Source of the DNA: Bacillota bacterium
GTDB lineage: Bacteria; Bacillota; Bacilli; Alicyclobacillales; SLC66
NCBI GenBank assembly: GCA_021828865.1
Contig: JAJZCW010000014.1
Span: 1 to 64,000 of the forward strand
DNA: 64,000 bases
Direction of reading: 5' to 3'
How positions within the stretch are numbered: position 1 is the first letter of the stretch; every line of letters begins with the position of its first letter. The notes beneath the pieces were generated by a model. It saw nothing but the letters and a program-made list of their open reading frames with translations. It had not been told where the DNA came from and searched no databases. Position numbers and translations under genes: made by a program. Of this stretch, positions 34,026-43,045 are shown in pieces.

Positions 34026-35339
34026 TTGAAATCTGGCAAATTAACATTGACAGGCATTACCGTCTTATCTACCACTGTGGTGGCCACTTTGGGAATGGCG
34101 GGAATCTCTTCGGCAAAGCAAGATACCACACAACCCGTGACATTGACGCTCATGTCTTGGAATGTAGCGGAAGCCACATTGCAAAAAGATGCAACACTCT
34201 ATCATAAGCTTCATCCCAATGTAAATTTTAAGTTTGTCACGATTGATAGCCCAACCAACACCTATACAAAATTGAATGCGGAACTGGCTGCAGGTGTGGG
34301 GGTTCCGGATATTGTATCGATTGAATCCTCCCAATCGGAGAGTTTTATCAGTAAATTCCCCAATTCCTTCCTAAATCTGACGAGTCGTGTGGCCAGTTTG
34401 AAAAAGGATTTTACCTCTTATAAATGGGGAGCCCTAACCGGAACTAACAATCAAATTTACGGAATTCCTTGGGATACTGGCTCGTCGCTGCTTTTCTACC
34501 GAAAAGATATGTTTAAGGCAGCCGGGATCAATCCGAACAGCATCCATACATGGAGTCAGTATATTGCCGCAGGTAAGAAACTCACCGCCCACTTCAAAGG
34601 CAAAGTAAAGATGACGGCTGGTGCGATCAACGATGAAGCGATGTTGAAAATGCTCATGAACGAACAGGGCACGTTCTTCTTTAACCAAAAAGGGCAAATC
34701 ACGCTCAATAGCCCTGCTGGAGTGCGTGCGGTAAATCTACTTAAACAAATGTACAGTTCAGGCATCATCAAGCAAGTCCCGGTCGGTACAGACTGGAATG
34801 ACATCATCTCTGCCTTTGTCAACAACCAAATTGCAACTGTGCCGTTTGGCGTCTGGTATGTAGGCACACTCGAAACTTCTGCTCCTACACAATCTGGCAA
34901 GTGGGCGGTCATGCCACTGCCTGCATTTACGGCTAACGGATCCCATTCCGCAAACCTTGGCGGTTCTAACCTTTTCATCTCGGCAAAAACGCAGCATCCT
35001 AATACTGCCTACGATTTTGCAAAGTTTGCGATGACTAACACGAATGCGTTGAACGTTTCGATGAGCTACGGGATCTTCCCGTCCTACGTTCCTTACTTCA
35101 AGAGCCCAATGATCACTGAGTCGCTTAAATTCTTCGGCGGACAAAAAGTGTTCCAAATCGCCGCCAATTTGGCGAAAAACATTACTCCAGAAAACCATAC
35201 GGGCGATTACACTACCGCATTGCCGTTTATCCGGACCGCGCTTTATAATGCATTGACAAATCAACAGTCGGTAACCGCAGCGCTGAATACTGCTGCGCAA
35301 AAGATCGCGCAAGTCACCAATAGACAAATCGTAAAGTAA
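34026..35339 (+). CDS. ABC sugar importer, solute-binding protein (family 1)
   Basis: About 437 residues. An N-terminal signal peptide (cleavage near ISSAKQ) is followed by a family 1 extracellular solute-binding fold (LTLMSWNVAE, AELAAGVGVPDIVSIESSQ, YGIPWDTGSSLLFYRKDMF). No lipobox Cys is seen, which is odd for a Gram-positive binding protein. GTG at 34020 sits only 2 bases from AGGGGG; TTG at 34026 has 8-base spacing and is preferred. It would bind an oligosaccharide or galactoside and deliver it to the two permeases downstream. Confidence 0.92.
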   Translation: MKSGKLTLTGITVLSTTVVATLGMAGISSAKQDTTQPVTLTLMSWNVAEATLQKDATLYHKLHPNVNFKFVTIDSPTNTYTKLNAELAAGVGVPDIVSIESSQSESFISKFPNSFLNLTSRVASLKKDFTSYKWGALTGTNNQIYGIPWDTGSSLLFYRKDMFKAAGINPNSIHTWSQYIAAGKKLTAHFKGKVKMTAGAINDEAMLKMLMNEQGTFFFNQKGQITLNSPAGVRAVNLLKQMYSSGIIKQVPVGTDWNDIISAFVNNQIATVPFGVWYVGTLETSAPTQSGKWAVMPLPAFTANGSHSANLGGSNLFISAKTQHPNTAYDFAKFAMTNTNALNVSMSYGIFPSYVPYFKSPMITESLKFFGGQKVFQIAANLAKNITPENHTGDYTTALPFIRTALYNALTNQQSVTAALNTAAQKIAQVTNRQIVK

Positions 35340-35415
35340 TGGTAGTTCAAGGGGGCGGCCATTTTACTTAAGTAGAATGGCCGCTTTACTCCAAAATGAC
35401 GATGAGTGGTGAACC

Positions 35416-36321
35416 ATGGAGCAGACAGTCAAACTCTCCACCAGGAAAAAACCATTTCGGCCGTTCAAACGCCGAACGCCATATCTTTTTTTAGCACCTT
35501 TTATGATTTTCTTTCTCGTATTCATGGTCTATCCCATTGTGTACGCGCTCGTCATCAGTTTTTCTAAATGGCAGGGCGGTTCGTTTCAGTTTGCGGGGCT
35601 CTTTCAATACAGCCAATTATTTCAGGACTCGATTTTCTGGCAATCACTGGTCAATGTCCTGATCGTTCTTGTGATCCAGGTTCCGATCATGTTGATTCTT
35701 GCATCAATATTTGCGGCGCTATTAAATTCAAAGCGGCTAAAATTCAAAAGCATATTCCAATTGGGGTTCTTTCTTCCACTGCTCATTGATTCAGTAGCCT
35801 ATTCGTTGACATTTTCGTTTATTTTTGCGGAAAATGGGTTGGTCAATGATCTTTTGGGCCTCGTGGGTATTCACCCCATCAATTGGCTATTAAATCCCTT
35901 TTGGGCTAAAATCGCGATCATCGTCGCCATTACTTGGCACTGGACGGGGTACAACATCGTCATCCTTTTAGGAGGACTTCAATCGATTCCTGATGAGATC
36001 TACGAGGCGGCTAAAATGGATGGGGCAGGTTCATTCAGGCAGTGGTTTTCCATCACGTTGCCAATGTTAAGGCCACTTTTGATTCTCGAATCCGTCCTTT
36101 CTATTATCGGCACTATTCAGCTCTTTACAGAACCTTTCGTGATTACAGGTGGCGGTCCTGGTAATTCAACACTTTCCCCAGTGCTTTATCTGTATCAGGT
36201 AGGCTTCCAACAATTTAATTTCAGTTATGCGTCTGCGATCGCCTATGCGCTTGCCATCATCATTGCGGTGTTCTCCTTCCTGCAATTCAGACTCACGAGA
36301 GGGGGAGGTCGAGATGCGTAG
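35416..36321 (+). CDS. ABC sugar permease (MalF-type)
   Basis: 301 residues, six predicted helices. The permease EAA loop reads EIYEAAKMDGAGSFRQWFSI with the conserved Gly. It is half of the membrane channel of a carbohydrate importer (CUT1 family). It lies 76 bases after the binding protein and overlaps the second permease by 8 bases. No ATPase gene is present nearby; many CUT1 systems share a MsmX/MalK-type ATPase encoded elsewhere. Confidence 0.95.
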   Translation: MEQTVKLSTRKKPFRPFKRRTPYLFLAPFMIFFLVFMVYPIVYALVISFSKWQGGSFQFAGLFQYSQLFQDSIFWQSLVNVLIVLVIQVPIMLILASIFAALLNSKRLKFKSIFQLGFFLPLLIDSVAYSLTFSFIFAENGLVNDLLGLVGIHPINWLLNPFWAKIAIIVAITWHWTGYNIVILLGGLQSIPDEIYEAAKMDGAGSFRQWFSITLPMLRPLLILESVLSIIGTIQLFTEPFVITGGGPGNSTLSPVLYLYQVGFQQFNFSYASAIAYALAIIIAVFSFLQFRLTRGGGRDA

Positions 36322-37147
36322 TCGTCGCCTGATCGGGGATATACTGTTATATGTGGTTGTCATTATTGGCTTTATTGCCTCCATTTACCCTGTGTACTGG
36401 ATGTTTGTCGCTGGGACGCAGAATAATCAGCAAATTTTCGGAAAGCTACCCTATTTGTGGTTTGGTTCATCCCTGTTGCAAAACTATAAAGAATTGATGT
36501 TAAATTCAGGAATTAATATCTACCAAGCGATCTTGAACAGCTTGATCATTTCCTTGTCTTCTACCATTCTTGCGGTCATCAGTGCTTCCATGGCGGGATA
36601 TGCTTTTGCCAAGTATCATTTCAAATTGTCGAAAACCATGTTTCAAATCATCTTGGGCGCGCTCATGATTCCTCCACAGGTGACCTTGATACCGCTCTTT
36701 ATCCTGGTCAGTCACCTTGGCCTTGTCAATACGTATTGGGCGATCATTTTGCCTGCTACGATCAGCATATTTGGTGTCTATCTGATGAGACAAACCTTCT
36801 ATTCATTTCCCGCCGAACTCTTGGAGGCGGCACGTATAGACGGACTAAAAGAAGGCGGGATTTTCTGGAGGATTGTCATCCCCTTATCGCGTCCTACACT
36901 ATCAGCGCTTGGCATTATCACATTTTTGGCTTCATGGACGAATCTATTGTGGCCACTCGTTATTTTGAATGATTCCTCCAGCTACACGATACCAGTTGCG
37001 CTCAGCACCCTGATGGGCACACAGACACAACCTAACTACGGCATGATCATGCTCGGTGCTTCTATTGCCACGGTTCCTATGTTGATCCTATTTTTGGCGC
37101 TTCGCAGAAACTTTATCTCTGGCATTATGAGTGGGTATAATCGGTAA
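36314..37147 (+). CDS. ABC sugar permease (MalG-type)
   Basis: 277 residues from ATG 36314, chosen because GGGGGAGG lies just upstream; the frame stays open 29 codons further back without support. Six helices; the EAA loop is ELLEAARIDGLKEGGIFWRI, and the C-terminal segment QPNYGMIMLGASIATVPMLI is typical of MalG-like proteins. It pairs with the preceding MalF-type permease in a CUT1 importer. Confidence 0.95.
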   Translation: MRSRRLIGDILLYVVVIIGFIASIYPVYWMFVAGTQNNQQIFGKLPYLWFGSSLLQNYKELMLNSGINIYQAILNSLIISLSSTILAVISASMAGYAFAKYHFKLSKTMFQIILGALMIPPQVTLIPLFILVSHLGLVNTYWAIILPATISIFGVYLMRQTFYSFPAELLEAARIDGLKEGGIFWRIVIPLSRPTLSALGIITFLASWTNLLWPLVILNDSSSYTIPVALSTLMGTQTQPNYGMIMLGASIATVPMLILFLALRRNFISGIMSGYNR

Positions 37148-37162
37148 AAAAAGTGGTGAGGG

Positions 37163-38167
37163 ATGGCGATGGTAACTAGAAATGATGTGGCAAAAAAGGC
37201 GGGCGTATCCCCTTCGACGGTGTCAAGGGTGATCAACAATAACGGCTATGTGGCAACAGATGTGCGTTTGCGTATCATGCAAGCCATTGATGAACTCAAT
37301 TATGTGCCAAGTCGTATCGCCAACATGCTGCGCTCACAAAAATCTTCACAGATCGCCTGTGTCACGCACAGCATTGCCAACCCGTTTTACAACGAAATTT
37401 TGCTTGGAATTGAAGAGACTGCCTATGAAAATAGCTATTCATTTTCCCTTTTTAACGCTAATTTTGAACAATACGATTACAAGCGCGCCATCCGGGAATC
37501 GATGTTTGACGGTTTGATTGTGTTATCCCCTGCAGAATTGACCAAGCTCATGAATGCGTCACTGCTAGCAGAGGAATTGCCTACGGTCGTGTATTGGGAC
37601 TATTCAGGCGAAACATCATTCCCTCATGTCTTTGTCGATATGGAAAAGGCGATGGAAACTTCCGTTTCCTATCTCTTGGAAAATGGGCATCGACAGATTC
37701 TTTTTCTCAGCTACGAATTTATGACGCCTGAAGAAAACCCGCGGTTCCAGGGCTATATCAGTGCATTAGCCAAACATCGCCAAACGCTGGATGCTAGGAT
37801 GGTGGTCATGTGCAAGCGTTGGGACGATACACTGGCTTCAGGATATGCAAAAATGAAAGAGTTTTTACAGACCTCCATTCCTTTTACGGCGATTGCTGCT
37901 ACCAATGACCTGTTAGCCATTGGTGCCATGAGGGCACTTTCTGAAGCAGGAATGCGCGTGCCGCAGGATGTATCCGTGACGGGGTTTGACGACGTCGATA
38001 TTTCTAGTTACATCGCACCACCATTGACCACGGTGCATGTCCCCAAACGTCAAATCGGGCAGGAACTGGTCACCATGTTATTCGATAAAATGGCAGAGAA
38101 GCAAGTCAATACCAAGCTGACAATGCCAACTCAGCTGATCATCCGGGAATCTGTTACGCATTTATGA
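37163..38167 (+). CDS. LacI-family transcriptional regulator
   Basis: 334 residues. The N-terminal HTH VTRNDVAKKAGVSPSTVSRV and hinge helix YVPSRIANMLRSQ are classic, followed by a periplasmic-binding-like sensor domain ending GQELVTMLFDKM. It likely senses a sugar and controls the importer and the glycosidase that follows by 10 bases. Two ATGs (37163 and 37169) are possible; the second is better spaced from GGTGAGGG. Confidence 0.95.
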   Translation: MAMVTRNDVAKKAGVSPSTVSRVINNNGYVATDVRLRIMQAIDELNYVPSRIANMLRSQKSSQIACVTHSIANPFYNEILLGIEETAYENSYSFSLFNANFEQYDYKRAIRESMFDGLIVLSPAELTKLMNASLLAEELPTVVYWDYSGETSFPHVFVDMEKAMETSVSYLLENGHRQILFLSYEFMTPEENPRFQGYISALAKHRQTLDARMVVMCKRWDDTLASGYAKMKEFLQTSIPFTAIAATNDLLAIGAMRALSEAGMRVPQDVSVTGFDDVDISSYIAPPLTTVHVPKRQIGQELVTMLFDKMAEKQVNTKLTMPTQLIIRESVTHL

Positions 38168-38186
38168 GGAAAAGGAGTTGTCCTTG

Positions 38187-40472
38187 GTGCATACTAAACG
38201 TCCCTACATTAGTCATCGGGAAATTTATCGATTTGATCGACAATGGAACTATAAGAAAATAGATAATGAACATGAATTAGAAATGCAGGACGATCATGGG
38301 TGGGAAGAAATCACGCTTCCCCATAGCAATGTCTTGCTTCCTCATAGTGACTTTCCTGTGGAACGTTATCAATTTCATTCTATATATAAAAAACAGTTTA
38401 CGATTGATCCCAATAAAGCAGGACAGCGGATTCGGCTTCATTTTGATGGCGCCATGACCGTTGCAAAGGTGTATGTAAATCAACAAAAGGTAGGAGTGCA
38501 CGAAGGGGGATATACCTCATTTACTTTTGATATCACAGACTATGTGCGAATCGGGAATACCAATGAGGTGCTAGTCTATCTGGATTCAACGCCTCAAAAG
38601 GGCATTCCACCTGAAGGTAATGAAGTTGATTATTTACTTTTTGGGGGCATCTATCGATCTGCATTTTTAGAATTCGTATCTCCGCTCTATGTCGACGATA
38701 TTTATCTGTATACCGAAAATTTGACTGACAAAATCGCAACGATAAAAGGGAAAGTAGCGCTACGAAATGCTGGAGAAAAAAGCAGGTCTGCAGTCGTATC
38801 ACTTCAATTTATGGCGAAAAATGGCGATGTTCAGCAGTTTCTCTTGCCTGAACAGACGGTTCCTGCAAAGGGTTTGGTAACGGTTGAAGTCCAACTTGAA
38901 CTAGAAGACCCCAAACGGTGGTCCCTAGGCGATCCTCATCTCTATCAGGTGAAGGCAATTCTTCAATCGATGGATTCACATCTCGCGGAAGACGATGTGG
39001 AATTTAACTTCGGGATTAGGACCATTTCAGTGCAGGCAGGTTTTCTTGAAGTGAATGGGGACCCCGTAAAATTGCTGGGATTGAATCGACACCAGATGTT
39101 TCCTTACATTGGGAATGCTGCGCCTTGGCGCCTGCAGCGTAAAGATGCGGAGACGTTAAAGTACGAGCTTGGCGTCAATTACGTGAGAACCTCCCACTAT
39201 CCGCAGGATCCCGCATTTCTCGATGCCTGTGATGAATTGGGATTGCTCGTGTTTACCGAACTTCCAGGTTGGCAGCACATCGGAGACGAAGCATGGCAAC
39301 TTGTGGCGTTGCAGCATTTGGAGGAATTGATACGGCGGGACCGTAACCACGCCTCAATTTTTATGTGGGGCGTGCGAATCAACGAATCGCCTGACGACCA
39401 AGATTTTTATCAAAAAAGCAACGAACTGGCAAGATCGCTGGATCCTCACCGCTTAACCGGAGGAGTGCGCAACTTTAGGGACAGCGAGTGGCTGGAGGAT
39501 GTTTTTACTTATAACGATTTTTCAATGGGCGTGTTGCCTACAGCCAATGCGCCGCAACTAGTCACTGAATTTGCGGGGCATATGTATCCGGCGAAGCCTT
39601 ATGACGAAGAATATCGACTTTTAAAACACGCGTTATATCACGCGAGCATCCTCAATGAGGTTCGCGGCAGAGAAGACATCATTGGTGCCTCAGGGTGGTG
39701 CGCATTTGATTACAATACGCACAGCAATTTTGGTTCTGGTAGCAATGTGTGTTTTCACGGTGTGATGGACATGTTCCGGGTGCCGAAGTTTGCAGGACTT
39801 TTTTATAAAAGCCAGCGCTCGCCAGATGAAGAAGTCGTGTTGGAATTTGCGACTTATGCAGTGCATGGAAGTCCTGAGCACACGGAGATTATAGTGCAGG
39901 ATGAGGAGAATAAAGAATTTTACCCGAGAAACTTTGCTGCGCCGTTGTATCTTTTTTCTAATTGCGATGAAGTGGAATTGATCGTGAATGGCGCCACATT
40001 AGGCAAATGCCAGCCGCTTCGCGATGAGTTTCCGCATCTGTCCCATCCTCCATTTCGCTTTGAACAGCGACCGTACAAGTTTGTCGGCGATTACTTGGCC
40101 CTTGGTTATCTCAATGGAGAAAAAGTAATAGAAAAAACACTACAGACTCCACAGGGGCTATCTCAATTAAAACTAGTTGTCGATCATGACGCGCTCATCG
40201 CTGATGGGGCTGACATGACGAGGCTGTCGGTATATGGGCTCGATCACAACGGGACCATCACACCGTATGCCACACGTACCATCCAATTTGAAATCACGGG
40301 TCCCGGAATGCTGATAGGCGAGAATCCGGTGGCACTCGAAGGTGGACGCATCGCCGTGTTTGTGAAAGCGACACAAGAGCCAGGGATCATCAGCGTTTTG
40401 GCACATGCGTCTGGTACAGAGGGTGATTCGGTGACGATCGAAACGCGCCCCTCGGTGGAACCGGCCATGTAG
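38187..40472 (+). CDS. Glycoside hydrolase family 2, probable beta-galactosidase
   Basis: About 761 residues. A sugar-binding jelly roll (about 40-175), immunoglobulin-like domain (about 180-285), TIM barrel (about 290-560) and C-terminal beta domain. The acid/base Glu lies in WGVRINES and the nucleophile Glu in LVTEFAGHMYP; GLNRHQMFPYIG and YVRTSHYPQDP are family 2 landmarks. It lacks a signal peptide, so it acts on imported sugar. Location beside an importer and the gal operon favours a galactoside substrate, but other beta-linked sugars are possible. AAAGGAG supports TTG 38184 or GTG 38187 as start. Confidence 0.9.
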   Translation: MHTKRPYISHREIYRFDRQWNYKKIDNEHELEMQDDHGWEEITLPHSNVLLPHSDFPVERYQFHSIYKKQFTIDPNKAGQRIRLHFDGAMTVAKVYVNQQKVGVHEGGYTSFTFDITDYVRIGNTNEVLVYLDSTPQKGIPPEGNEVDYLLFGGIYRSAFLEFVSPLYVDDIYLYTENLTDKIATIKGKVALRNAGEKSRSAVVSLQFMAKNGDVQQFLLPEQTVPAKGLVTVEVQLELEDPKRWSLGDPHLYQVKAILQSMDSHLAEDDVEFNFGIRTISVQAGFLEVNGDPVKLLGLNRHQMFPYIGNAAPWRLQRKDAETLKYELGVNYVRTSHYPQDPAFLDACDELGLLVFTELPGWQHIGDEAWQLVALQHLEELIRRDRNHASIFMWGVRINESPDDQDFYQKSNELARSLDPHRLTGGVRNFRDSEWLEDVFTYNDFSMGVLPTANAPQLVTEFAGHMYPAKPYDEEYRLLKHALYHASILNEVRGREDIIGASGWCAFDYNTHSNFGSGSNVCFHGVMDMFRVPKFAGLFYKSQRSPDEEVVLEFATYAVHGSPEHTEIIVQDEENKEFYPRNFAAPLYLFSNCDEVELIVNGATLGKCQPLRDEFPHLSHPPFRFEQRPYKFVGDYLALGYLNGEKVIEKTLQTPQGLSQLKLVVDHDALIADGADMTRLSVYGLDHNGTITPYATRTIQFEITGPGMLIGENPVALEGGRIAVFVKATQEPGIISVLAHASGTEGDSVTIETRPSVEPAM

Positions 40473-40475
40473 CGC

Positions 40476-41909
40476 TCAATCAATTGGCGTAAGTGGGATG
40501 CGAAGTGATTTTCCATTTACTTTCGCAATGACGGTCTGGCCATGCAGGTCCGATGTGGGCAAGTGTGTCGATTTACCTGTCGCAAGATTAACCAGCCAAA
40601 GATGATGGCCAAAATCCCCTTTTGCATCGATAATACCGGATTTGTCGTAAACGAGTTCATCACCAATAGTGCCAACGGAGAAGAAAGTACCACCGAATAG
40701 CGGGAACGAAGTAATCATTTGATTGCGGTGAGACTTCAGGTCAAAAACGTATAAGTTGTTAGTGGCAGGCTGATTCATCCCGTAGCCTGCCCATATTTCA
40801 ATATAGGGTAAAAATCTTCCTCCCGTGAGGTGCAGTAAAAAGGGATAGTCATAGAGCGGCTTGTTATCGCCTAGATAAGATTTCATCCAGGGGATCTCGG
40901 CGAGTTCGACCCCGGAATTTGGAATCAGTTTGCCGTTGCGGTAGGCGCCTTCCATGAGTAAAAATGGTGCGATCGGAAAACTACTGCTCGGCGTGCTCGT
41001 CGACCCACGCTGGACGTATACGTTGTGTTGCAGCCAGATGATGTGCTGATCGAGTGAAATGGCGCTTCCTGCAGGAAAGTAGGGGCCTTTAGACACGTTA
41101 GTCGCGAAGTGGGGTTGAAGCACCTTACCGCCAATTTGTGGTTCCCCGATATTGTCGAGTACCGCCATTGCGGAATTTAGCGTCCATGTGGCATACTTCC
41201 ATCCCTCGCTGTTTGCCAGGTAGACCATTTGCGCCGCACCGCCAAAAGCGGAGGCGTACCAATTCGACTGGTAAAAGCTATATCCCGCCACCTTGGAGCC
41301 TTTTTTATCGATAAAGGCAAAAAGCGCTGTATGAGGGTTTGGTCTTTGGATCGTCGTATTTTGTGTGGATGAGGGTGATTGCCCTACACCGTTTTGTTCT
41401 AGTGATTTTCTCGCAGCAGAAAAAAATGGCGCTACCAGTGACCATGTTGAGAGTTCCGATCCACCAGGGGTATCGAGTTCAATGGAAGCCATGCTGTTTT
41501 TCAGAAAAACGTCAAATGATCCGTCCGTGCCAAGTTCAGCCTGACCTTTCATTTTACGAGGGCCGATCAGATAAAAACTGGTGGTCTGATTCATTTGGAC
41601 GAAATAAGCGGCAAGCTGCCTGGCGAGTTGGGTAGGGACATCTGCCAGTACCTTTTTTGGTGAAGCAAGCGGATGAATCTCGACAGCATACGATCCTCTT
41701 ACTCTGATGACAGGAAGCTCCGCACTATAGTTATTGGACGATGATGATAGGGTGGGAATGGTGAGTGGACTGACAGGAGTCAAGGTCCCCATTTGATAGG
41801 TATTGATCGAAAAAGCTTGTAGAGAACTCGCCGCGCCTGGCGTCCAATCCATGATCGTGAGCGCCAATGAGGTGATGAGTGCGATGAAAACGTTTCGACT
41901 GACTTTCAC
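40476..41909 (-). CDS. Secreted protein of unknown function
   Basis: 477 residues, not recognised. The N-terminus is a signal peptide or anchor (about 1-28). A Ser/Thr-rich linker follows, then a region with many beta-strand-like segments and aromatic clusters (FYLIGPRKMKGQAEL, GGRFLPYIEIWAGYGMNQ, KSHRNQMITSFPLFGG) that may form a beta-propeller-like fold, although no repeat is obvious. The start is GTG with GGGGAGGG upstream. It converges on the glycosidase with 3 bases between stops, and the next genes on its strand are also membrane or secreted. Confidence 0.75.
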   Translation of the reverse strand: MKVSRNVFIALITSLALTIMDWTPGAASSLQAFSINTYQMGTLTPVSPLTIPTLSSSSNNYSAELPVIRVRGSYAVEIHPLASPKKVLADVPTQLARQLAAYFVQMNQTTSFYLIGPRKMKGQAELGTDGSFDVFLKNSMASIELDTPGGSELSTWSLVAPFFSAARKSLEQNGVGQSPSSTQNTTIQRPNPHTALFAFIDKKGSKVAGYSFYQSNWYASAFGGAAQMVYLANSEGWKYATWTLNSAMAVLDNIGEPQIGGKVLQPHFATNVSKGPYFPAGSAISLDQHIIWLQHNVYVQRGSTSTPSSSFPIAPFLLMEGAYRNGKLIPNSGVELAEIPWMKSYLGDNKPLYDYPFLLHLTGGRFLPYIEIWAGYGMNQPATNNLYVFDLKSHRNQMITSFPLFGGTFFSVGTIGDELVYDKSGIIDAKGDFGHHLWLVNLATGKSTHLPTSDLHGQTVIAKVNGKSLRIPLTPID

Positions 41910-42026
41910 CCTGAACCCTCCCCATCATTAGTCCGCCTATCCCCATTCAATTTGCCGTCCAGGTTTTCTGAAAATCGTTGGGAATAAGTTTGTCGATTTT
42001 TGATATTATTGTGGTACGTGCCATGC

Positions 42027-42616
42027 TTAAGTATTGTTGGCATGATGATGGGGGCTAGCATTGCTAGAATTAGTGAGAATTCCCCCTGTGTTCGTGATTC
42101 CGATCACCTTCAGAAAGTGTACATTGGAGAATGACGATGGTGCTTGGTGTGCATACCAAAAATATCCGTTTTGTACAGGGACACTTTCAGCAGTCCCATC
42201 TGAAAAGATGATCACCGCGCTTTTCACATTAGGGTGATTATTTACCAACCCCGCAATGAATTGCCACCCATCGCCGGAAACACCAAAAGAGGGAATGGGT
42301 TCGTTTTTGTCGGGAAGAAAAGAACCCGATGCCATTTCAAACCATTTTTTGATGCAATGATGGCGGCGAATTTGGGCTGCTTATTAAATTGATACTTTAC
42401 GAAAGCAAAACCCAATCCATCTTTCAAGTGGTAATGGATGGTTTCTAAGTTTGCAGGGACTTCCCCATTTTGGGTTAACGCTTTGTGGACATCGGAGATT
42501 GCCATTTCTCGTGTGATGGGCGAAGCAGCGATATTCTGAAAATTATTTAGATCATCCAATATCCCTAATAAAAATATTCCTGCGAGTCCAATCCCCACCC
42601 AATAACCGGCTCTCAT
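42027..42616 (-). pseudogene. Membrane-anchored unknown protein, frameshifted at an A6 run
   Basis: Two overlapping minus frames make one protein. The first (from ATG 42616, GGGGGAA site) has an N-terminal helix (YWVGIGLAGIFLLGI) and reads to FAAIIASKN. The second carries MASGSFLPDKNEPIPSF and continues to the stop at 42027. Adding one base to the A6 tract (plus-strand T6 at 42345-42350) gives a continuous ASKKWFEMASGSF join. Either a real one-base deletion or a base-calling error explains it. The intact product would be about 195 residues, one-helix anchored, family unknown. Confidence 0.75.
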
Positions 42617-42738
42617 GCAGATTCCCCCATGCCATCAATACTCCACACGATATGTCGCTATTAACCTTCTTGATTAGCATAACACTTTGGCATGGGATTG
42701 ATCGCCATTTTAAGAAGCAATCTATGTCCAGTCACCTG

Positions 42739-42767
42739 TTGACTGATTGGAAGTCTAGTGATATGGT
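42739..42767 (+). promoter_or_regulatory. Candidate promoter of a small gene
   Basis: TTGACT (42739-42744) and TATGGT (42762-42767) are separated by 17 bases. They lie about 50 bases before the small ORF at 42818. Confidence 0.5.
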
Positions 42768-42817
42768 TTAGTGGTGCGCTTCCTTAGGAAAACGCACAGA
42801 AAGGAGGGCGAATTCCC

Positions 42818-42892
42818 GTGCGTCAACAGCATAGAGTGATGTTACCAAAGTTCATATTCGGGAATGCGACCCAGCAGATTAATTGTCATTGA
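42818..42892 (+). CDS. Candidate 24-residue small protein
   Basis: A GTG start 9 bases after a full AAGGAGG site opens a 24-codon frame (MRQQHRVMLPKF...NCH) ending at a TGA. A promoter-like pair lies upstream and a sound terminator 28 bases downstream, so the unit has every signal of a small independent gene. The product has no membrane helix and no recognised family. Coding status rests on the signals alone. Confidence 0.4.
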   Translation: MRQQHRVMLPKFIFGNATQQINCH

Positions 42893-42920
42893 TGATGTGA
42901 TCCTTTACATACAGGTGATG

Positions 42921-42958
42921 CGCAGGTCCATTCCTTTGTGAGTGTGACCTGCGTTTTT
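42921..42958 (+). terminator. Rho-independent terminator
   Basis: An 8-bp stem cgcaggtc / gacctgcg with a 17-base loop, followed by TTTTT. It follows the 24-codon candidate gene. Confidence 0.8.
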
Positions 42959-42968
42959 ATATCCGTAG

Positions 42969-42988
42969 AAAAACGAATGTTCGTTTTT
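42969..42988. promoter_or_regulatory. 9+9 palindrome upstream of the ABC exporter
   Basis: aaaaacgaa and ttcgttttt separated by TG, about 58 bases before the exporter start. Tight symmetry suggests an operator; it does not match the LexA box spacing. A terminator-like role cannot be excluded because T residues follow. Confidence 0.4.
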
Positions 42989-43045
42989 TGAGAAGGTATA
43001 TCGCAGAGACGGTATGCCTTTTTTATTTGGGGGTGCAAGTAGCTT

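Noticed and set aside
42969-42988. Palindrome aaaaacgaa-tg-ttcgttttt as a LexA (SOS) box
   Set aside because: The B. subtilis box needs CGAAC-N4-GTTCG; the half-site spacing here is 2 and the inner bases differ.
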